From contig NZ_AYZE01000010.1 of assembly GCF_001436735.1 (NCBI RefSeq), positions 576-64,575 on the forward strand: DNA of 64,000 nucleotides. The letters are read 5' to 3'. Shown here in pieces: positions 58,979 through 64,000 of the stretch; positions within the stretch are counted from its first letter, which is position 1; each line of letters begins with the position of its first letter. Source of the DNA: Liquorilactobacillus cacaonum DSM 21116. Lineage in GTDB: Bacteria > Bacillota > Bacilli > Lactobacillales > Lactobacillaceae. Made by a program: the position numbers and the translations under genes. Under the pieces are notes generated by a model, which was not told where the DNA came from, did not search any database, and saw nothing but the letters and a program-made list of their open reading frames with translations.

Positions 58979-59839
58979 ATGTCAATCGTAAACGGTAATG
59001 GAATCTTTGACGCTGCTCGTTCAGGTCACTATGCAGTCGGAGCATTCAACACAAACAACTTGGAATGGACACGTGCAATTCTTGCTGCTGCGCAAGAAAC
59101 TAACACACCAATCTTAATTCAAACATCAATGGGTGCTGCAAAGTACATGGGTGGTTATGAATTATGCCTTAACTTGGTGCAACAAACTGTTAAGTCAATG
59201 GGAATTACTGTTCCTGTTATAATGCATCTCGACCATGGTAACTACGAAGCTGCTAAGGAATGTATTGAAGTTGGTTATACATCCGTTATGTTCGATGGCC
59301 ATGATCTTCCATTTGAAGAAAACTTGGAAAAGACAAAAGAAATTGTTGCTTTAGCACATGCTAAAGGTATCACTGTTGAAGCTGAAGTTGGTTCAATTGG
59401 TGGAGAAGAAGATGGTATTATTGGTGCAGGTGAATTAGCTGATGTTGAAGAAGCTAAGCAAATTGCTGCTACAGGTGTTGATTATTTAGCATGTGGTATT
59501 GGTAATATCCATGGTAAGTATCCAGCAAATTGGACAGGATTAAACTTCGATCGCTTAAAGGAACTTGCTGAAGTTATTGAAACTCCACTTGTTCTTCATG
59601 GTGGTTCAGGAATTCCTAAGGAACAGATTCAAAAAGCTATTGCAATGGGTGTTTCTAAAGTTAATGTTAATACAGAATGCCAATTAGCTTTTGCAGAAGC
59701 AACTCGTAAATATATTGAAGCTGGTAAAGATGAAGAAGGTAAGGGTTACGATCCTCGTAAACTTCTTGCACCAGGTACACAAGCTATTACAGATGTTGTT
59801 AAAGAACGCATTGACTGGTTTGGTACACCAGAAGCTTAA
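58979..59839 (+). CDS. fba: Class II fructose-1,6-bisphosphate aldolase
   Basis: 286 aa glycolytic enzyme. Zinc ligands are in MHLDHGNYE and in HGKYPANW and VLHGGSGIP. The catalytic region is VEAEVGSIGGEEDG. Codon use is strongly biased (many AAC, TTC, CGT), as expected of a highly expressed gene. Promoter: TTGTTG (58913) and TATAGA (58935-58940), 16 bp apart. The ribosome binding site is AGGAGG. Confidence 0.97.
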   Translation: MSIVNGNGIFDAARSGHYAVGAFNTNNLEWTRAILAAAQETNTPILIQTSMGAAKYMGGYELCLNLVQQTVKSMGITVPVIMHLDHGNYEAAKECIEVGYTSVMFDGHDLPFEENLEKTKEIVALAHAKGITVEAEVGSIGGEEDGIIGAGELADVEEAKQIAATGVDYLACGIGNIHGKYPANWTGLNFDRLKELAEVIETPLVLHGGSGIPKEQIQKAIAMGVSKVNVNTECQLAFAEATRKYIEAGKDEEGKGYDPRKLLAPGTQAITDVVKERIDWFGTPEA

Positions 59840-59895
59840 TTAGTGCTAATAAAAAAACGATTCTTAGGAATCGTTTTTTTATTAGCACTAATTAA
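59836..59895. terminator. Perfect 28-bp inverted repeat, bidirectional terminator of fba
   Basis: Left arm 59836-59863 and right arm 59868-59895 are exact reverse complements with loop TTAG. The arm contains A7/T7, so both strands get a U-run. The left arm includes the fba stop codon. Confidence 0.92.
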
Positions 59896-59930
59896 CAGTG
59901 AGAAAAAAATTTTATGAAATTAATTGGTAT

Positions 59931-60434
59931 TTATTTTTTCTGAAGATCAATTAATTTTTCACTAATCATTTTATAGATAATGGCATGAACAGCAAATTTT
60001 TCAGTTAATCTAATTATATTTCCATCAAATGAATCTACTTGAGAAAGAGAGTTTAAATCAAAGTTTGAGAGGGTTTGATTAAAAAGACTCGCAAAGTAAT
60101 CGTAAGAATCGGCAATAGAACTACTTTTGATGGATTGTTTGATGCCACTACGAATTATTTCTAGTGGATAAATTGACTTAAAAAGACTAATAACAACTAA
60201 TTCGGCAACATTAGTAATAGTATATTTTTTTTTATTAGGGCGCTCCATTAGGCCCTTTTTTACATAACTATTAATCATGGAAGCAGTAATTTTTGTTTCA
60301 ATAAAATCTTCTAAGTAGCGATTTCCAAGATTAACAAGCTGATCCATATATAAATCGAAATCAGGAAATTCATTCCATTGGGGTAGTTTTTTATTACTAA
60401 AAGCAGTTAGCCATTTTTCAAAATCATCATGCAT
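59931..60434 (-). CDS. DUF1836 regulator-like protein
   Basis: 167 aa. The MerR-like HTH part ITASMINSYVKKGLMERPNKKKYTI is characteristic of DUF1836 (BS_ykrK family) proteins of Firmicutes. The rest is helical. Convergent with fba and divergent from the hemolysin III gene. Possibly a transcription factor for its neighbour; unproven. Confidence 0.85.
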   Translation of the reverse strand: MHDDFEKWLTAFSNKKLPQWNEFPDFDLYMDQLVNLGNRYLEDFIETKITASMINSYVKKGLMERPNKKKYTITNVAELVVISLFKSIYPLEIIRSGIKQSIKSSSIADSYDYFASLFNQTLSNFDLNSLSQVDSFDGNIIRLTEKFAVHAIIYKMISEKLIDLQKK

Positions 60435-60583
60435 TTAGAGGACCTCTCTCTATTGAATTTACAATACAAGTATAGCATACAAGTTAAAGTGATTCTAAAA
60501 ATAAATTTGTATATTTCGTTATCTAGACTTATAATCTATGTTATATTAACTTCATAACTATATAACAGAAGGAGTGTTAATTA

Positions 60584-61216
60584 ATGGATAACAAGGAACG
60601 TTTGTTGAATGAAATTTGGAGTAGTATCACTCATGGAATCGGGATTGTCTTAAGCATAGTTGCCTTTACTTTATTATTAATAAAAGGCACTAGAGAGTAT
60701 GATGTGCTAGCTTTTCTTTCATTCTTTATATATGGCCTTTCTTTAATTACTTTATATACATCATCAACACTTTTTCATTCATTATACTTTACAAAAGCAA
60801 AAAAAGTTTTTCAAGCAATGGATCATTGCAGCATTTTTATACTCATTGCCGGTACTTATACACCTTATTGCTTACTAGCGATTAAGGGAGTACAAGGAAC
60901 TTGGATGCTAAGTATAATTTGGAGTTTGTCAATTCTGGGCATTTTATTTCATTTATTTATTCATAATAGCAAATTACAATGGATTGAAACAGTTACTTAT
61001 GTAGCGATGGGATGGTTATGTTTGGCAGGAGGAAAACAATTATTTTCATCACTTGGAGAAGTAGGATTTATTCTTTTAGTTGTGGGGGGGATAATGTTTA
61101 CGTTAGGGGCATTAGTTTATAGTCTTAGGGGTGTTAGATATGTGCATGTCTATTGGCATATTTTTGTCATGTTAGGTTCGATTTCAATGTTTTTCTCAAT
61201 TTACCTTTTTTTGTAA
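60584..61216 (+). CDS. Hemolysin III family (TrhA/YqfA-like) membrane protein
   Basis: 210 aa with seven membrane helices. PAQR-type residues: SSITHGIGI, TLYTSSTLFHSL, MDHCSIFILIAGTYTPYCL and VHVYWHIFVMLGS with conserved His/Asp. These proteins influence membrane fluidity; the hemolysin name is historical. The ribosome binding site is AAGGAG. Confidence 0.93.
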   Translation: MDNKERLLNEIWSSITHGIGIVLSIVAFTLLLIKGTREYDVLAFLSFFIYGLSLITLYTSSTLFHSLYFTKAKKVFQAMDHCSIFILIAGTYTPYCLLAIKGVQGTWMLSIIWSLSILGILFHLFIHNSKLQWIETVTYVAMGWLCLAGGKQLFSSLGEVGFILLVVGGIMFTLGALVYSLRGVRYVHVYWHIFVMLGSISMFFSIYLFL

Positions 61217-61307
61217 TTTCAAACATTAACAAATTAGTTGAAATCTAGAATTTGTATTATAATTTAATATTATTAAGAAACTTATAATTCAAAGTGAGGA
61301 TTGATGT

Positions 61308-62009
61308 AAAATCGCATTTAATTACTATGTAGTTGCAAATGGAAGAAAAGAAGGTATTTATCAAACTTGGAGTGAGTGTCAAAAGCAAGTACAGCATTAT
61401 CCTAAAGCTCGTTTTAAGGGATTCGATAATTTGGAAGAGGCAAAACGTTGGTTAAACGAGACAACTGCGGGTGTTTATTCAAAAGTTGGAAATAGAAAGC
61501 TGAGCAATCAGAAAACCAAAAGTCAGATTAAAGCAGAGATTTACTTATGGACTGATGGGGGTTCACGTAATAATGGAAATAAAAAGGGCCAACATGTAAA
61601 AGAAAATGATAAGGCCGCATGGGCATTTTTATTTGTTCAAAATGAAGAAAAAACTTCACAATCCGCGGGAGAATATGGTGCTACTAATAATAGAATGGAA
61701 ATTATGGCTTTATTTGAAGCGTTAAAGGAACTTGAAAAAGAAAAGCTTAATATGAAATCAATATTAGCAATATTGGATTCAAAATATGTCCTTGATGCAA
61801 TTGAAAAAGATTGGCTAGGTAGTTGGATGAGAAGAGGTTGGAAGACCGCAACGGGTTCAGAAGTAGCAAATAAGGAATTGTGGCAAGCAGTATTTGAGCA
61901 ACTTAAGAAATTTCCACACATAAAATTCAGTTGGACAAAAGGCCATTTGGATAATTCAGGTAATCTATTTGTTGATGAACTTTTAAATAAGACTATGGAT
62001 AAAATGTAA
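61308..62009 (+). CDS. rnhA: RNase HI with N-terminal viroplasmin-like domain; start codon unresolved
   Basis: The open frame 61308-62009 encodes residues starting KIAFNYYVVANGRKEGIYQTW, here split, a full RNaseH1 N-terminal (hybrid-binding) domain, followed by the catalytic domain: D in YLWTDGGSRNNGN, E in NNRMEIMALFEAL, D in AILDSKYVLDAI, and WTKGHLDNSGNLFVDEL. It removes RNA from RNA-DNA hybrids. No ATG/GTG/TTG opens the frame at the right place. The ATG at 61304 is followed by one extra T, which shifts the frame to a stop; an ATC at 61311 lies near AGTGAGGA. Either a rare AUC start, a mutation or a sequence error is possible. Confidence 0.85.
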   Translation, partial: KIAFNYYVVANGRKEGIYQTWSECQKQVQHYPKARFKGFDNLEEAKRWLNETTAGVYSKVGNRKLSNQKTKSQIKAEIYLWTDGGSRNNGNKKGQHVKENDKAAWAFLFVQNEEKTSQSAGEYGATNNRMEIMALFEALKELEKEKLNMKSILAILDSKYVLDAIEKDWLGSWMRRGWKTATGSEVANKELWQAVFEQLKKFPHIKFSWTKGHLDNSGNLFVDELLNKTMDKM

Positions 62010-62025
62010 TAAGGGAGAGATTTAT

Positions 62026-62703
62026 TTGAAAACATTAGTGATTGTTGCACATCCAGAAATTAAAGAATCTAGTACACAGCTTTTCTTGAAAGAAATAGCG
62101 ATAAAGCACGAGGGAATCACATGGCTAGAATTAAATAATGCATCAATAAATAATGTTGAAAAAAATCGAAGCTTACTAAAAGAAAATCAACGAATTATTT
62201 TTCAATTTCCTTTATTATGGTATAGTGCACCAGGAATTTTATTTGAATGGTTAAGATTAAATATAAAGCAAACTGATGATACATGGTTAGCTGAAAAAGA
62301 ACTTGGAATTGTCGTCAATATAGGTCAAGCAGCAAAAAATTATCGCATAGGTGCGAGTGAACAAAATTCACTATCTAGTCTGTTAAGTCCTTTAGGTTCA
62401 CTTGCAAATAAGCTTAAAATGAAACTAATGCCATATTTTTTGATCGAAAAATTTGAATATTTGGATGAACAAAAAAAGAAAAGATTAATGATTGATTATT
62501 TACAATATTTGGATTTAGATCAACCTATTAGTTTTGAAGAAAGGCAATTGTGGGTAATTAGTCGCTTAAAGAAATTAGTAGAAGTATCTAAAAATGACAA
62601 GCTACAATTGATTTTAAATAATGTAGTAGAGCAAAAAGAAAAATTGGACGAATTAAAAAATGAAATTAAGTTGATTAGGGAGGCTGAAAACAATCAATAT
62701 TAG
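62026..62703 (+). CDS. Flavodoxin-like NAD(P)H oxidoreductase
   Basis: 225 aa. N-terminal MKTLVIVAHPEIKESSTQLF and the FMN-binding FQFPLLWYSAPGILFEWL are typical of the Flavodoxin_2 (KefF/MdaB-like quinone reductase) family. A C-terminal helical extension of about 50 residues is unusual. Starts at TTG 62026 after GGGAGAG. Reduces quinones or electrophiles; substrate not predictable. Confidence 0.88.
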   Translation: MKTLVIVAHPEIKESSTQLFLKEIAIKHEGITWLELNNASINNVEKNRSLLKENQRIIFQFPLLWYSAPGILFEWLRLNIKQTDDTWLAEKELGIVVNIGQAAKNYRIGASEQNSLSSLLSPLGSLANKLKMKLMPYFLIEKFEYLDEQKKKRLMIDYLQYLDLDQPISFEERQLWVISRLKKLVEVSKNDKLQLILNNVVEQKEKLDELKNEIKLIREAENNQY

Positions 62704-62869
62704 TGAGTGGTTAGCTAATCAAGCAAATGAATTAGCAAATGGTGAAAAAAGTTATGAGAAGAGGGCTTTTTTTGAATATTTATCTAGTATTTGTGAAGAG
62801 CAAGGAAGAAGAATTGAACAAGCTGAAAGTGAACTTGATGGACGTTTGTGGAGTCCGCAAAAATGGTAA
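62693..62869 (+). CDS. Small conserved hypothetical protein (apparent AUC start)
   Basis: About 58 aa: NISEWLANQANELANGEKSY, then EKRAFFEYLSSICEEQGRRI and EQAESELDGRLWSPQKW. The C-terminal LDGRLWSPQKW is a pattern I associate with a small lactobacillus protein of unknown function. No canonical start is in frame: GGGAGG (62678-62683) lies 9 nt before ATC 62693, while CTG 62684 is flush against it. The gene overlaps the end of the oxidoreductase in another frame. Confidence 0.65.
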   Translation: MNISEWLANQANELANGEKSYEKRAFFEYLSSICEEQGRRIEQAESELDGRLWSPQKW

Positions 62870-63006
62870 CAAGAATGGTGAAAAATTGGAATTACAGTAA
62901 CTGTCTTTGAGACTTCTTATATAGTTAATATTAAATGTCCAAAATTTTGTATTATTGATTTTTATATTATTTTCTAAAATATATAATTAAACATGGGGTG
63001 ATTAGA

Positions 63007-64000
63007 ATTAAACATAAGTTAGTGTTGTATGTTGGAATGGCTATGCTAGTATTCATTGTAGCGGGTATGGGTGGTTATAGCTACTATCGAGCCACGCATT
63101 TCAATGAGAATGTAAGAATAAATGGTGTTGTAGTAGGTGGATTAAATGCTAGGGCTACTTTGACAAAGTTGAAGGCTAAAAAAGTCGATAATAACGTGTA
63201 TGTTGCTGGAAAAGTTTTTTTGAAAGGCAAGGAAACTAGCTCAGGTTTTACACAAAAGGATTTAAAAAATATTCAAAGTTTAATGAAAAAACAATGGACT
63301 TTTTTTCCAAAAAAGAAGATTTACACTTATCAAATAACACCGTCGAAAGTTAGCGATTATAGAGAAAAAGTTATTGAGCCTAAATTAAAGAGAATGTTAG
63401 AAGTCAAGAATGTTAGCTTGGTTCCAGCAGTGGATACACATGCTGTGTTAAAATATGGCGAAATTAGTTATACTGCTCCCCAAAAAGGAAAACAATATAA
63501 CATTTCTAAGATGATTTCGCAGTACCTTAAACAAAAAAACAAATCAGAAACAAGAATTAAAAGGGTCATAGTTAAACCATTAACGAGCTTAAGTAGTACA
63601 GTGCAAAAACAAAGAGCGAAGTTAGAAGAATTATCAAAAAGAATAGTTGTTTATAAAGTTCAACAAACGGATTATAGGTTAACAGGTACCCAAGTAATCA
63701 GCCAAGCAACATATCTGAATGGAAATTACCAAATTGCGCAAGCTGGAATATTAAGCGTGGTAAATGCTATTAATAGCAAGCAAGCTACGCTTCAAAAGGG
63801 AATAACTTTTAAAACACATGCAGGAAATACGGTTAGTGTTCCTGGTGGTACTTATGGATGGGCATTAAAGGGAAGTGATTCATATGAAACGATAAGTTCT
63901 GCATTTATTGAGGGAAAAAAAGAAATTAATGCAGCTTCTGATATTTATGGTGTGGGATACTTAACATATGGTACAGGATATAATGATATAGCAAATGATG
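63007..64000 (+). CDS. Truncated L,D-transpeptidase-type protein (PG_binding_4 region)
   Basis: At least 331 codons, open to the window end. An N-terminal membrane helix (VLYVGMAMLVFIVAGMGGYSYY) is followed by repeats of the VanW/PG_binding_4 kind (NVRINGVVVGGLNARATL, KGITFKTHAGNTVSVPGGTYGWAL) that precede YkuD catalytic domains in lactobacilli. The catalytic domain would lie beyond the window. The start is odd: GTG 62998 lies inside the ribosome binding site GGGGTGAT, whereas ATT 63007 is at the usual distance. Extracellular wall cross-linking is the likely role. Confidence 0.7.
   Translation, partial: MKHKLVLYVGMAMLVFIVAGMGGYSYYRATHFNENVRINGVVVGGLNARATLTKLKAKKVDNNVYVAGKVFLKGKETSSGFTQKDLKNIQSLMKKQWTFFPKKKIYTYQITPSKVSDYREKVIEPKLKRMLEVKNVSLVPAVDTHAVLKYGEISYTAPQKGKQYNISKMISQYLKQKNKSETRIKRVIVKPLTSLSSTVQKQRAKLEELSKRIVVYKVQQTDYRLTGTQVISQATYLNGNYQIAQAGILSVVNAINSKQATLQKGITFKTHAGNTVSVPGGTYGWALKGSDSYETISSAFIEGKKEINAASDIYGVGYLTYGTGYNDIAND

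Overview
The window comes from a low-GC Gram-positive bacterium, most likely a member of the Lactobacillaceae. The evidence is the A/T-rich codon use, strong GGAGG-type ribosome binding sites, the cdaA-cdaR-glmM and feoA-feoB-(Cys-rich peptide) operons, CcpA-, GlnR- and LexA/DinR-type operators, and the lactobacillus-phage style of the prophage genes. The species cannot be fixed from the sequence alone.

Layout. Positions 1-564 hold the end of a tRNA cluster (Tyr, Trp, His, Gln, Cys, Leu). A prophage of about 39.1 kb sits in the 3' end of tRNA-Leu(CAA). Its 26-bp identical core is at 549-574 (attL) and 39626-39651 (attR), and an integrase gene lies beside attL. The prophage reads: integrase and lysogeny genes on the minus strand (641-4647); a divergent CI/Cro switch with three matching 16-bp operators (4648-5024); early genes including an ORF6N/ORF6C antirepressor, HNH nuclease, SSB and a replication initiator with iteron-like repeats (5043-11746); an insulated accessory gene and a structured-RNA candidate (11787-12966); a packaging region with HNH endonuclease and terminase (12983-17333); portal, protease-capsid fusion, connectors, tail proteins, a gpG/gpGT frameshift, tape measure, Dit, Tal and fibre (17382-34182); small tail-tip proteins, XhlA, holin and a signal-peptide GH25 endolysin (34282-37510); and a right-end accessory region (37543-39531). 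It is a siphovirus-type, HK97-fold phage and every recognised core gene looks intact.

The most interesting locus is that right-end region. An insulated three-gene cassette encodes a putative ADP-ribosyltransferase-like toxin, a small acidic protein and a SecB-like chaperone. This is the architecture of toxin-antitoxin-chaperone systems, and the gene types match the anti-phage CmdTAC system. Next to it is a small gene whose promoter contains a LexA/DinR box. Other unexplained signals are a 26-bp element repeated four times across the late region, a duplicated two-hairpin RNA element in the immunity region, and a CcpA-controlled small-RNA candidate in the host DNA.

From 39652 to the end is host chromosome: amtB under a GlnR box, a DEDDh exonuclease, murB, a CPA1 cation/proton antiporter, a DUF1361 membrane protein, the c-di-AMP synthesis operon cdaA-cdaR-glmM, a CcpA-type sRNA candidate, the phosphate regulon pstS-pstC-pstA-pstB1-pstB2-phoU behind 11-bp-phased Pho boxes, the iron uptake operon feoA-feoB-feoB-associated peptide behind a Fur-like palindrome, fba, a DUF1836 regulator, a hemolysin III family protein, RNase HI, a flavodoxin-like oxidoreductase, a small conserved protein and a truncated L,D-transpeptidase-type gene. 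Several genes near the right end appear to lack ATG/GTG/TTG at the position their ribosome binding sites require. No CRISPR array, insertion sequence or rRNA was seen.
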